Positions 23,519 through 34,227 of a stretch of 64,000 bases of DNA are shown piece by piece (position 1 is the stretch's first letter; the number at the start of each line of letters is the position of its first letter). A program made the translations under genes and the position numbers. Below the pieces are notes generated by a model. It was not told where the DNA came from. It saw only the letters and a program-made list of their open reading frames with translations, and ran no database searches. The DNA is taken from contig OZ029922.1 of assembly GCA_964023275.1 (NCBI GenBank), positions 1,632,741 through 1,696,740 on the forward strand, read 5' to 3'. The stretch comes from Norana najaformis. Its lineage: Eukaryota; Annelida; Clitellata; Crassiclitellata; Hormogastridae.

Positions 23519-26500
23519 ATGGCAGAAGGACGATTCAAGATTCATGGATTCATTGCAGTGATGCTGTTGGTTGCGGTGAGACTAGAACTCTCGACTGGGG
23601 AGACTTGTCCGGCACGCGATGCGAGATGTAGCTGTCTTACTCTCGAGTTTCACGGTATCGAAATCAGTTGTAAAGGACTCGGAAACCAAGACCAAGTTCC
23701 GCCGTTTCTACTATCAAACGAAACCTACGAAAGCCTTGTGTTCGACACCGATACTACGATACGAGAGGTTCAGGACAATGCATTTGCCAAGGTGCGAGTT
23801 AAAGATCTCATCTTGTCGAATCTCCAGATTGTGACCGTTGCAGAGAAGGCGTTCCGTGGAAAAGTAGAAACCGTTCTGGAGATGCTGAAGCTGGACAGTA
23901 ACGACATATCAGATATCCTGCCCGGCACTTTCCAGAACTTAACAAACCTTCAGTTTCTCGACTTGGCCAACAACAAGATTGCCGCATTAAGTTCGGCGAC
24001 ATTCCGAGGATTGAAGAGTCTGATATTGATTAATCTGTTTAACAACGAATTGTCATCTCTTCCCGATGACTTGTTCAGCGACTGTTTATCTCTGCGCGAT
24101 CTATTTCTCTTCGGTAACAAACTTTCAAGCTTGTCGGCAACTTCCTTCGGTCAGCTACCCTCTCTTCAGCAGCTTGTACTGTACGACAACCGTATCGATG
24201 CCATCATGCCAGGCACTTTCCAGCTTCTACCCAGCTTAACCGTTCTTAACGTGAAGAGCAATGCGATACAGACAGTGAACTCGTCGATGTTTACCGGGCT
24301 AGTAAATCTAACCTCGTTAGACCTGTCGTATAACGACATCTCCATCGTATCGGTCGATGCATTTCAGGAGTTAAGAGCGCTGAGAACCCTCAGTCTTGCA
24401 AACAACCAGATCCAGGTACTCGTCATTGGAACCTTCTCGAACCTCACAAATCTCGAAAGTCTCGACCTTTCGGGAAACTCCCTAGTATCGATACCCGATT
24501 ACCTGTTCTCGAATCTGTCAAACCTAATGAAACTCTCCATCAACCAGAACGACATTCACATTGTCAATGAGAGAACTCTCCACGGATTGAGCAGACTTAC
24601 AACGCTCTCGATGAGCGACAACTCCATACAGGAACTTCCTGTTGATTTCTTTCAAAACACGAGAAACTTGACTTCGCTGTACCTGAATGGAAACTCCATT
24701 CGAAACATAATTCCCGGAACGTTTGACAACTGCTCTAAACTGATCAGCATTTTTCTGCGCTATAATAAGGTATACAACATCATTCCGCACACATTTGAGG
24801 GGCTTCCTGCGTTAGGGAATTTGTATCTCGACCATAATTTCATTTCCTATCTGGCCAGTGGAACGTTTTCCAATCTCCCTAATCTGGCCTTCATTGACCT
24901 GAGTTTTAACAACATCGCGGGAATGGACGAAAACGCGTTTATGAATGTTTCGCTCATGAAAAATCTCTCGCTGAAGCTGGACAGAAACCGCTTGGTCATT
25001 GTACCAGTGGATACCCTGAAATGGCTTCCTACTCTGGTAACGCTTTCGTTGAACTGGAATGGAATTGTCGGCATTCCAAACGACACGTTCTCTGGCCTGC
25101 CATTACTTGGGAGACTTGAACTGTCTTATAATTCCTTGGAGTCTCTGCAGAGGAACGCCTTCGCCGGACCGAGAAATCTCCACACACTGCTGCTACAGAA
25201 CAACAGTATCTGCTACACACAGCCTGGCCTTTTCGGTCCGTTTCTCAGCAGCTCACTAGCCACACTGAATCTAAGTTCCAACTGCATCACCGATATCAGC
25301 GGTGCGATCTTTTCCAACCTGGGGAAACTCAGTTCTCTCGGTCTCTCGGCTAACAATTTGACAGAGATATCACGTGATGCATTCGTGGGACTTAGTTCAG
25401 TCAGAGAAATTGATCTTAGTCTGAATAGGATTTCTGTCATCGATCCTTTCAGTTTCAGCAACCTGAGCAAGCTGACTAAGCTATCGCTATCCGGTAATCG
25501 AATTGGACCTGAAGTCTTGCGCGCCATTTCCCATCTGACTGAACTAAAGACACTCCAGTTAGGACAGAATTTGATTGACTATCTACCGAAGTCTTCTTTT
25601 GCGAACTGTAGCAATTTGCAGGAGCTGGGTCTAAGAAACAACAACATGCAAAGAATCGGTATACTTGATTCGGAGAGTCAACATCTAACGACGCTTGACT
25701 TAGGGTTTAACAGGTTGAACACGAGCGAAGGTATTGATGACCTTGCACAGTTCACAGGTCTTCGCGTACTCAAGCTAGACGGAAATTCCATCGATAATGC
25801 TCTGCTGGAACACGCGAGTGTTACCTTCCAACAGAACAGTGAGAGGATTTTGGAACTTGATCTCTCCAATAACAACCTTTCATCTGCTATTTTCGCAGTC
25901 ATCGGAAGCCTAACGTCACTTTCAAGACTCAGTCTCGACAATAACCAGATCGAAAGCCTAGGTCAAGGATCTCTGAGTTCGTTAGCGAAAACCGTTGAGT
26001 TTTTATCAGCCAGGAACAACCTACTGACTGGAGATCGTTTGTCACCGCTGGAAAACTTTACGGCCTTGAATTACTTGTACCTTGACGGAAATCTGATCGA
26101 AACCATCCCAAGTGGTCTATTTCGAAACATGTTCAATCTGAGAACTCTGTCTCTGAACAAAAATCGCCTAACAGAGATTCGAAACGACACGTTCGGCGAG
26201 CTGAAGGGCACGATCTCTGAAATCTACCTGGCCCAAAATCAGATCGAACTGGTGGAGAACGGCGCCATGTTGGCAATCACCGGAATCAAGGATCTCGATC
26301 TTTCCGGAAATAACCTAACGAACATTACGTTCCCGGAATCGATGCCAGGGCTGTTAAACCTGCGCCTCGCTCGAAATCGTCTGGAAAGCTTCCCGCTCGG
26401 ACTGCAATCTTTCCAGCTCCTCAACTCCATCGACCTATCCCAGAATCGGATTCGTTTCCTGCCGCGGATCGCAATCCACAGCACAGTCCAGATGCGTCTA

Positions 26501-27580
26501 CTGGATTTTTCGGACAACCTGATCGAAAACATCGACGCAATGACCTACATCGGAATCATAGATCGACTGAACTTCAGTGGGAACCTGATCAGCGACGCCC
26601 AGACGATGATCTTTCGGAGGGTCACCTCTGTCAACCAGGTGGATTTTTCGCGGAATAAATTCCAGCGAATACCGGCTTCTATAAGTGGGTCACACGCCAC
26701 TGCGACTGTCGTCGACCTGAAGTTGGACTACAACCAGATATCGAACCTCAGCGACTGGGCTGGGACAGGATCGCTGCGGTCGACGATTGAGCGGATGTCC
26801 CTAAGAGGGAACAAGATCGATTCCATTCCCAGAGTCGTCACTGAATCGCTGAGTGCGTCCCTAATCGAGCTGGACGTTCGCGACAACCAACTGGTCAGCT
26901 TGGAGGAGTCGACGTTCACCAACACCGCCCACCTGACGAGGCTAGACTTGGAGGGAAACCCGCTACGGTGCGACTGTTCACTCGCGTGGCTGAGGAGACT
27001 CCAGCAGACCGTGAATGTCGGCCAAGCTATCTGTGCCACGCCTGAGTGGCTCTGGGGAGAACTAGCCGTCTGTTACAACATTTCCACTTGCGACGACATT
27101 GATCCATCGTTAAAGCGCATCCAGTTTAACGACACGTGCTTTTTATGGACTGCGCCCTCTTCACCAACCTTTCCCACATCCACGGCAGAAACAGCAAACG
27201 TTTCATACCCTAACGTTTTCTCCACCACACCCAGTGCCAGTAGTAGCGAAGGGTCTTCCGAATCAACAACAAGCACGGCAGCGGACATCGCTACCTTGCT
27301 TATGACGACATTTAACCAAACTGGGTGGACCTTCCAGTCCACTTCAGCAGCAAGGGGCGTCCCTAACGCCCTTCCTAATGACCAGGAGTCGCTTTCTTAC
27401 AGTAGGGACGGACTCATCGCAGGGCTTGTTTGCGGAATCTTCGCACTTATAGTAATCATCGGGGTCACTGTTTACCTTATCCGACGACATATGGCAAAGA
27501 GAGCAAGATACGCAAAACCGGTTGCGACAATTTCCGATGGGACCATGGTGTACGATAATCCAGGATACTCCAACCTTTAG
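23519..27580 (+). CDS. Large extracellular leucine-rich-repeat type I membrane protein
   Basis: A single exon encodes 1353 residues. The upstream in-frame codons include no ATG; ATG 23519 starts a signal peptide with core GFIAVMLLVAV. A cysteine-rich LRRNT cap (CPARDARCSC) follows, then about 40 LRRs of ~24 residues with the LxxLxLxxN pattern. A C-terminal cap (NPLRCDCSLAWL) comes next, then a Ser/Thr-rich stalk, a transmembrane helix at about 1299-1321 and a 32-residue tail. The tail starts with basic RRH and ends in DNPGYSNL, which contains an NPxY-type endocytosis or adaptor motif. Many NxS/T sites fit a glycosylated ectodomain. The architecture resembles chaoptin-like or Toll-like ectodomains, but there is no TIR or kinase domain, so signalling would need a partner. 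The ligand is unknown. The lack of introns over 4 kb contrasts with the neighbouring genes and could reflect retroposition or intron loss. Confidence 0.9.
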   Translation: MAEGRFKIHGFIAVMLLVAVRLELSTGETCPARDARCSCLTLEFHGIEISCKGLGNQDQVPPFLLSNETYESLVFDTDTTIREVQDNAFAKVRVKDLILSNLQIVTVAEKAFRGKVETVLEMLKLDSNDISDILPGTFQNLTNLQFLDLANNKIAALSSATFRGLKSLILINLFNNELSSLPDDLFSDCLSLRDLFLFGNKLSSLSATSFGQLPSLQQLVLYDNRIDAIMPGTFQLLPSLTVLNVKSNAIQTVNSSMFTGLVNLTSLDLSYNDISIVSVDAFQELRALRTLSLANNQIQVLVIGTFSNLTNLESLDLSGNSLVSIPDYLFSNLSNLMKLSINQNDIHIVNERTLHGLSRLTTLSMSDNSIQELPVDFFQNTRNLTSLYLNGNSIRNIIPGTFDNCSKLISIFLRYNKVYNIIPHTFEGLPALGNLYLDHNFISYLASGTFSNLPNLAFIDLSFNNIAGMDENAFMNVSLMKNLSLKLDRNRLVIVPVDTLKWLPTLVTLSLNWNGIVGIPNDTFSGLPLLGRLELSYNSLESLQRNAFAGPRNLHTLLLQNNSICYTQPGLFGPFLSSSLATLNLSSNCITDISGAIFSNLGKLSSLGLSANNLTEISRDAFVGLSSVREIDLSLNRISVIDPFSFSNLSKLTKLSLSGNRIGPEVLRAISHLTELKTLQLGQNLIDYLPKSSFANCSNLQELGLRNNNMQRIGILDSESQHLTTLDLGFNRLNTSEGIDDLAQFTGLRVLKLDGNSIDNALLEHASVTFQQNSERILELDLSNNNLSSAIFAVIGSLTSLSRLSLDNNQIESLGQGSLSSLAKTVEFLSARNNLLTGDRLSPLENFTALNYLYLDGNLIETIPSGLFRNMFNLRTLSLNKNRLTEIRNDTFGELKGTISEIYLAQNQIELVENGAMLAITGIKDLDLSGNNLTNITFPESMPGLLNLRLARNRLESFPLGLQSFQLLNSIDLSQNRIRFLPRIAIHSTVQMRLLDFSDNLIENIDAMTYIGIIDRLNFSGNLISDAQTMIFRRVTSVNQVDFSRNKFQRIPASISGSHATATVVDLKLDYNQISNLSDWAGTGSLRSTIERMSLRGNKIDSIPRVVTESLSASLIELDVRDNQLVSLEESTFTNTAHLTRLDLEGNPLRCDCSLAWLRRLQQTVNVGQAICATPEWLWGELAVCYNISTCDDIDPSLKRIQFNDTCFLWTAPSSPTFPTSTAETANVSYPNVFSTTPSASSSEGSSESTTSTAADIATLLMTTFNQTGWTFQSTSAARGVPNALPNDQESLSYSRDGLIAGLVCGIFALIVIIGVTVYLIRRHMAKRARYAKPVATISDGTMVYDNPGYSNL

Positions 27581-27793
27581 CGGCGTACAGTGGCATGAAC
27601 TAATCTCTTGGCTATTGACCATTTAAGGTTGGCAGCAGTGAGAAACAAGACACCTGGCAGGAACAGAAGTATATGGGGTTAATGTATCTTTAGTGGAAGG
27701 TAGTCTGAACTGCAGAGAGGGAAGAGCTGTGGGTAGGGGCCGAATAAGTAAGGGGCAACTGTATATTCAGCGGCATGGTAGGTGGTTTGAATT

Positions 27794-27799
27794 AATAAA
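27794..27799 (+). terminator. Probable polyadenylation signal of the LRR gene
   Basis: AATAAA 214 bases after the LRR stop codon. From 27800 to 30170 I see no gene; a decayed antisense SINE piece (GCCGCTGCCCTTATGAATGG) lies near 28825-28900. Confidence 0.5.
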
Positions 27800-30175
27800 G
27801 GAAAGACCCAGTAGTGTAACTCTTGGCTCAGAGGGCCCGCAGCTGTTTGGGCAAGGCCGAATGTGAAAAAGAGGGGGTCCGCTCAGGTCCTAAAGAGGTC
27901 ATTGACTCCCGTAGGGCCCATTTCAGTAATTTGCGGGTACGTCGGAAAGATTAAGTTACGCCACTGGGAGGACCTATGGACAAAGGCAACATGTATGGGA
28001 AAATATTTCTCCAGTAGGGGTTTTTCTATCCAGCTACAAATCGCACTATGATTGAAATTAGGAGGGCTCAATTAGACTCCGCCAGTTGCCTCTATTCTCA
28101 CTCTATAGGTAAATATATTCGGTGCAATTGAAACACGTTCAACAATGTCAAACGCCTCAAAAGCATTTCAGTGAAAAGAATCAACTCCATAAACGATGCG
28201 CCCATCGAATTAATGGACTCTGATGATGGCTTAAACCTTGGCAATCCAAGCAACCGAATATCTAGTGAGACTCGAGTCTAGTTGGGTCATATATAAGTTT
28301 AAACTTATCCGATCTCTCCATCTATTACTTTACAGTTGTGCCCAAAACTGAAGCTAAAGAAACGACTTTAATTTGGTTCTCCAGTTAACCGATTCCACTC
28401 AAACACGGAGTTTCCAGTGTACAGCAACAAAAAGGATTGCGCTTGATATTAACTGCGATAAAGACTTTAACCGTTTCAAGTGAAACGGGTCATATTTGCT
28501 TATTTTACTTTTGTTTCAAACTTTTTAATGCATGTGCTTTTATGCTTAGTCCTATGCTGGCGAATGACACTGAAATCTCCTCATAGCGCGCACCGTTATA
28601 AAACGAATCCCGGTATGATATGATCAAGTTATAACGTTGCGCTTTAAGGAGGCTTTGGTGTAAACAGAATGCATCCCGCAGAAGACTAATTTTCTTGTAT
28701 GTCTATTTTGTTCCGACTGTATCTATATATGTATATATATATATGTGTGTGTGTGTGTACTTTTAAGGGGTATGCAATAATCAAATGCATAACTATGTAC
28801 CCGGTTTCTCTTTAAACGAATTTGTCGGATGGCATGGCAGCCTTCACCGCCGCTGCCCTTATGAATGGGTGCCACGCCATTTTAGGTGGCATGTATGTAC
28901 GGACCGTGCCAGCTCGAGAAACAAATGATTGAAATACAACTTCCTGATGTCCGCATTCGCCGGAGGTCGATGACTTAGTGATGGCAGAATCCGACTTGAA
29001 AGTTAGAAATCCCCTACGTTGCGGAAGTAAAGAATTTGGAGTTCTACGAAAAAGAACAGCTAGCGGAAAGACTCGAGGTGTCGAACTTTCGGACGGATTC
29101 CCGAAAATTGTTCAACACGATCTCTAAGTCATTCGCCAACAATGCTGAATACATGAGTTAGGCCTAAGTGGACGGTTGACTGCGTCGATTCATAAATGGG
29201 CCGAAGTGGACGGTTATGGTTGACTTGTAATGAGTTCTAAACGGGCCTATTAGCTTCTAGGACATAAAGGCCCAATGACGTCCAAGCAAGAAAGTAATTG
29301 CCGACTACATTCGTGGACGGGATCAACGCCCTGTTTCTGCAGGCCGCAGTATCACAATAAGCTTCATAGATCTTTGCCGAAATGCCTTCTATGTGAAAAC
29401 ACTGCAAACATAACTTATGCACGATGCGAGTGGCAGTAACGAACTTAGAAAGAATCGTGCTATAGTTACGGTGCTATACGAATTGTCGAAATTACTTTAC
29501 AGAACAGTAAATTGGGCTTTTCCTGTGTGAGAGAGCCCGCCTGTGTTGACTTTTCATGTTATCTGAACACTGCTTTCTTACTGACAAACTTTTCTCTTAG
29601 AGCGCTTTAACACCGCTTAATGCTTGCTCGCGCTTTTGTGAAGTAGACCTACCCAAAAGGCGCTATATTAAGTGTATATATATATATCCATCTATCCATC
29701 CAGTCATCCATCCATGTGTTACTTTACATTACAAGCAAGCCGGTGTCCCACCTGACTATTGTTTATTACAAAAACTGTACAAACATGTTTGTATATATTG
29801 CTACGTTAACTGCACTCATTGACTAGGCCTATAAAACGACGTTTTGTACAATCAGTATGTATACATGGGCCTATATAATTTACTAACAATTGTTTGGAAA
29901 TTATTCTGTGTTGACTTGTTTGTGACAACTGTAGACAGCCATAGATTAACTCCATAAAGAAGCTCACAGAATAGAATAGAACAATTCAACGGCGGCGAAA
30001 GAAAACATCCGTGATCTACATACAGTTCTACACACACATACATTCACCTACACACCCACACCTACACACACAATCCATAATGATCATATATAGCCTATAT
30101 AAAATGATCCTTGTATACACAAATCCTGCACTTTTGAGAGGCACCTCACAGGCGCTATATTAAGTGTCGTTGTAT

Positions 30176-30346
<171 letters not shown>

Positions 30347-30464
30347 GACTGGAGCCTACATGGAGGCTGGAGGCCCACCTGTGTTAACCTATTGACGACT
30401 AGCTTTCTGTTGTTAGTGATCTTCACTTACACTAGCATAGAGTGCTTTTCGACCCACCTTTTCC

Positions 30465-30575
30465 AACGGATTGTGATTTTGGATTGCGATTTTGAATTGA
30501 GGCGACCATCGACTGATGCCTTGGGCTTTATGATAACGGCGCTATAGAAGTCTTTAGATTAGATTAGAGTGCCTA
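30465..30575 (+). mobile_element. GATTA-tailed SINE fragment
   Basis: Contains GGATTGCGATTTTGAATTGA, then CCTTGGGCTTTATGATAACG, then GCGCTATAGAAGTCTTTAGA with a short GATTA tail. A related tail is at 31155-31250. Confidence 0.65.
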
Positions 30576-31424
30576 TGCTTAGTATGTGTAGAAGCGGTGC
30601 CGTGAAAACTTCTGATTAAGATCACGATACATAGGCCTATATACATGCATGCAGCATACACATAGATACATACCTACACACACACGTATGTATAGGCCGC
30701 ATTTACCCTGCTTTACTTCCAATGTATACAATAGTGTCTGTTCTTTCAAGACATTACTTTCAAACAGGCCAAAAAATTTTAAAAACAATATAGGCCTGGA
30801 CTCAAACGTATGCCTCTTCTGACAAACAATGATTTTGTCCTGTTTAGTAAGCCGTAAATGTAAATGTACGCGGATTTCTATGGGTCATTGTTTTCAATGA
30901 ATCGATCGGTAGTCAGTCAGCTCCCTGAAGCGTTGCTACAGGCTCTGCTATATTTTTCCTCGCAGTATGACTAATTCCTGTTGACTTGCATTTATAATTA
31001 CAAACTCCTCTTAGGTTTACAGATGTGCGTGCATATGCTCTTTACTAAAAGTCTAGTGTGGCCAGTTGCTCGATACATGAACTGTCTGGTATATACCAAA
31101 TGGTATGGTATATACCATATGGTATTGTATATACCATATGCACACACCATACATTGAGCATTTGGGCCTGCCTGTCTAAATCAACCATCGGTTGATTCAT
31201 TCTGCATTGTGAATTATAGCGGCGCTATAGAAGTAATTAGATTAGATTAGACAGATACTGGGCCATAGCTGGCCATCAAAGGCACAGTGTGGCCCCGCTT
31301 TGGGCCAAATGAGCAAGGTTGTCTGGGTTATCCTATACGCCTAATCGAGCAGTCGTTAAGGTCTAATTACAGCCAGACACTTAAACTAGATTAACTTACA
31401 AGCCACGCTAACTACATTCATCCT

Positions 31425-31745
31425 CAGGGCCGTCTTATCCATTAGGCACAGTAGGCACTGTGCCTATGGCCTATGAACTTTATAGGGGCCTACGAAAGTC
31501 AAGACGAAAGATTGTAAAACCGGAAATATTGCATCAGTGCAATGAATAATCAATGTTTAAAAAAGTAAATTGAAATTTAAAAACAAAACTGGGTGCGTGC
31601 GTGAATCATGATTAAAAATGAGTAGACATGAGTGACATGACGTCAAGAAATAATGTGAACGTGTTTAGCTCTAATGCAGAGTTGGCAGTTGGGGCCTACG
31701 AATGCGAGAGTGCCTAGGGCCTACGACGACCTTAAAACGGCCCTG
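31425..31745. mobile_element. Non-autonomous hAT-type element, 321 bp
   Basis: Termini CAGGGCCGTCTTA and, inverted, CAGGGCCGTTTTA (12 of 13) are flanked by the identical 8-bp repeat TTCATCCT (31417-31424 and 31746-31753). The interior is noncoding and keeps GGGCCTACGA motifs near both ends. The 8-bp duplication and CAGGG-type ends support hAT origin. Confidence 0.88.
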
Positions 31746-31876
31746 TTCATCCTGTCCTTTGTAGCATATCGTCCGGTCTGTGGTGTCTGGTGGCTCTTTA
31801 CTGGTTCTGCCCAATAGACTGCGATTCTGAAACACGAGTTTAGCAATGCACGGAATACGACTTTAGCTCGTATATA

Positions 31877-31954
31877 TCTACGGCGCTATATAAGTATCCA
31901 GATTATATTAGAAATTCTACGGCGCTATATAAGTATCCAGATTATATTAGAAAC
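31877..31954 (+). repeat. 39-bp tandem duplication of a SINE tail
   Basis: Two copies of TCTACGGCGCTATATAAGTA plus downstream bases, 39 bases apart. Confidence 0.85.
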
Positions 31955-32654
31955 ACGTGCAGATGACACATCGCACGGATTGATGTTAAGTCATTAGTTA
32001 GTGGCGCTTAATAAATGTAGAAATAAACGCATCATGAAATGCAAGCATCTGTCCGCTCTACAATAAATCGATGAGGTGATCGATATATGTAACGCCACGC
32101 TCAGAAATCGATCGGGAGTCTCATGGCAGACGCCAGGTGGCAGTACATGTCACTGGTGTAGGCCTACGTTGTGCAGGCCTGAATACGCTGCGGCGGCCTT
32201 ATGCAGCTATATAGGCCTACGACCCATAAAGCAAGATGCTACACTGCAAGCCTAGGCCTAGATTGATACAGATAGCCCGTGCACAGCGGCATATTTAGCG
32301 AGGGACCAACCTATTCCACCTTTTCTACCCTTACAGCCCTTTCCCACCTTATCCGCCCCTTAATTTTCACCTTTTCCACCTTCCCACCTTTTACACCCCT
32401 TTCCACCATTTTCCACCTTTGCAGTCACACTTGTGCATCATTTTGGCTAAGAAGGAGCGCTTGCCAAAGTGTAAATAATGCGTTAAAGAAATGGTAGGAT
32501 ACATAAATAGGCCCACACATATATAGACCTACACATATATAAAGTTGCCTCGGAGAACGGATAGAGACATACGCGCCTTTGCGAAATGACTGAAATGACT
32601 GAAAGGATTCAAGAATAGCCGGGTATATGCTTATACATGCATAGGCCTATATAG

Positions 32655-32765
32655 GCAAATTTTTTAAGCGCTACGTAAAAGCTAAGCGAAGGGCATCAGC
32701 TTATTCACGAGCGCTGCGTCAAGTCACTGGGGTTGTCCAAAGATAACATGTCAAGAACCAAGTCC
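32655..32765 (-). mobile_element. LINE 3' tail fragment
   Basis: Antisense copy of the LINE tail block (GCGCTACGTAAAAGCTAAGC, TATTCACGAGCGCTGCGTCA). From 32840 to 32950 a degenerate TACA microsatellite follows. Confidence 0.55.
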
Positions 32766-33054
32766 GGTTGCCAGCACAACAGAGAGAGAAGGGGAGAGGA
32801 GCTGTTAGGGTGGGTTATGTTTACAGTTTAAGCTGAGAGAGATGGGATACATACATACTTATGTATTACGTACATACATACGTATGAGAAATGGCGTACA
32901 TACATACTTCCGTACTTACATATGTAAATACATATGTACGTGCGTACGAATCCGGGGATTGCGAACTTATGTAATCTACACCAAGGCGCTGCCGATCACC
33001 TCGTAGGGCACATGCTCTTGTCTCTTATTGACAGCTGTCAATCATCTTCTACTT

Positions 33055-33175
33055 GACGACGCGTCACGTGGTACACAACATACGCCATTTTGAAATATTT
33101 GATTTTAAAATGTTTTGTTATTAATGGATTTGTAAAACCTCTGAGAAGCGTCCTTGACTGATTTTGAAGGTAGGC
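33055..33175 (+). promoter_or_regulatory. Possible ENKD1 promoter and 5' noncoding exon
   Basis: TCACGTGG (E-box) at about 33064-33071 and a YY1-like CGCCATTTTGAAA shortly after precede a possible donor GAAG/GTAGGC near 33169. The next acceptor is at 34198, just before the ENKD1 ATG. This is inference from motifs only. Confidence 0.3.
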
Positions 33176-34227
33176 AATTATCGATTGCAAATGCTAAGTT
33201 TTACTCCATAATCACAGGTTGTGAAGGTTAAGTGTTTTAATTTTTAATGCGCACTTTTGCCTACATCAGAATCGATCGTGTTCGCGTGTACGTGCATGCA
33301 TGGTCGGTAAGGTCCAACTAAAATACACGAATACATACACGGATATGGATGGAAATTTGCTATCATATTCGTAGTCGTAAATTTGAAAATTTTCAAAGCG
33401 CTGCTGGACATCTAAGCGCAAAGCAGTTGCGTATTCGCCAGCGCCGATTGTTTAACAAAGTCTGAATTAACAACTAATAAAATCGGAATTAACAAAATCA
33501 AAATATGACGATAGATGACAGTTTTACAGCACAGAACTTGCATCCAGTCTGTCACGTGCTGGGGAAACTTCTGCAAGAAGACAGTTTCCCAGAAATGGAG
33601 TTTTTAAAGAAGTGGCAATACATGATAAAAAAGCGACAAATGAGACGTCACTTAATTGTTACAAATGCGAGAGACTTATAATCTTGTGACTTGCTTGGCA
33701 CACCAGTGTGCCTGCAAGATACAGATTGAGTTCTTAAGGAGAGACTTGTTTACATGTATGTACATATGTATGCATATACGAAAGGAAAAATGTAGTCAGA
33801 AGTTTTCTGCTTACTAAACCGCAGCAAGGCTAGTTAAATTAAGTATTCGCTGCCTATGTGGTTTCAATCCTATCTGGTATTCTGGAAAATGAAACTTTGT
33901 TTTGTATGTCGTATTCTTGGACAACCCTTCTGACTTGACGTAGCACTCTTGAACAAGATAGTGCCCTGCTCATAGCTTTTAAGTATTGCTTTAGAAATTT
34001 TTTATAGCTCATGAATTATTATCCTTTTAAACTTTTATATCTGCACAGTTAATTGACTGAGTGTTAGATGCTAGAAAAAAATTTACAATACAATCACTGT
34101 TACCTTTTTTTAACTTTTGGTTTCATAAACGAACTAAACATTAAAACAGAAACCTTCCACTCAGTAGGCTTAAAAGTTTTGACTGTGTTTGGTTGTAGTC
34201 TTTGTGTCAACCCTTCCGCTTCCGAAA

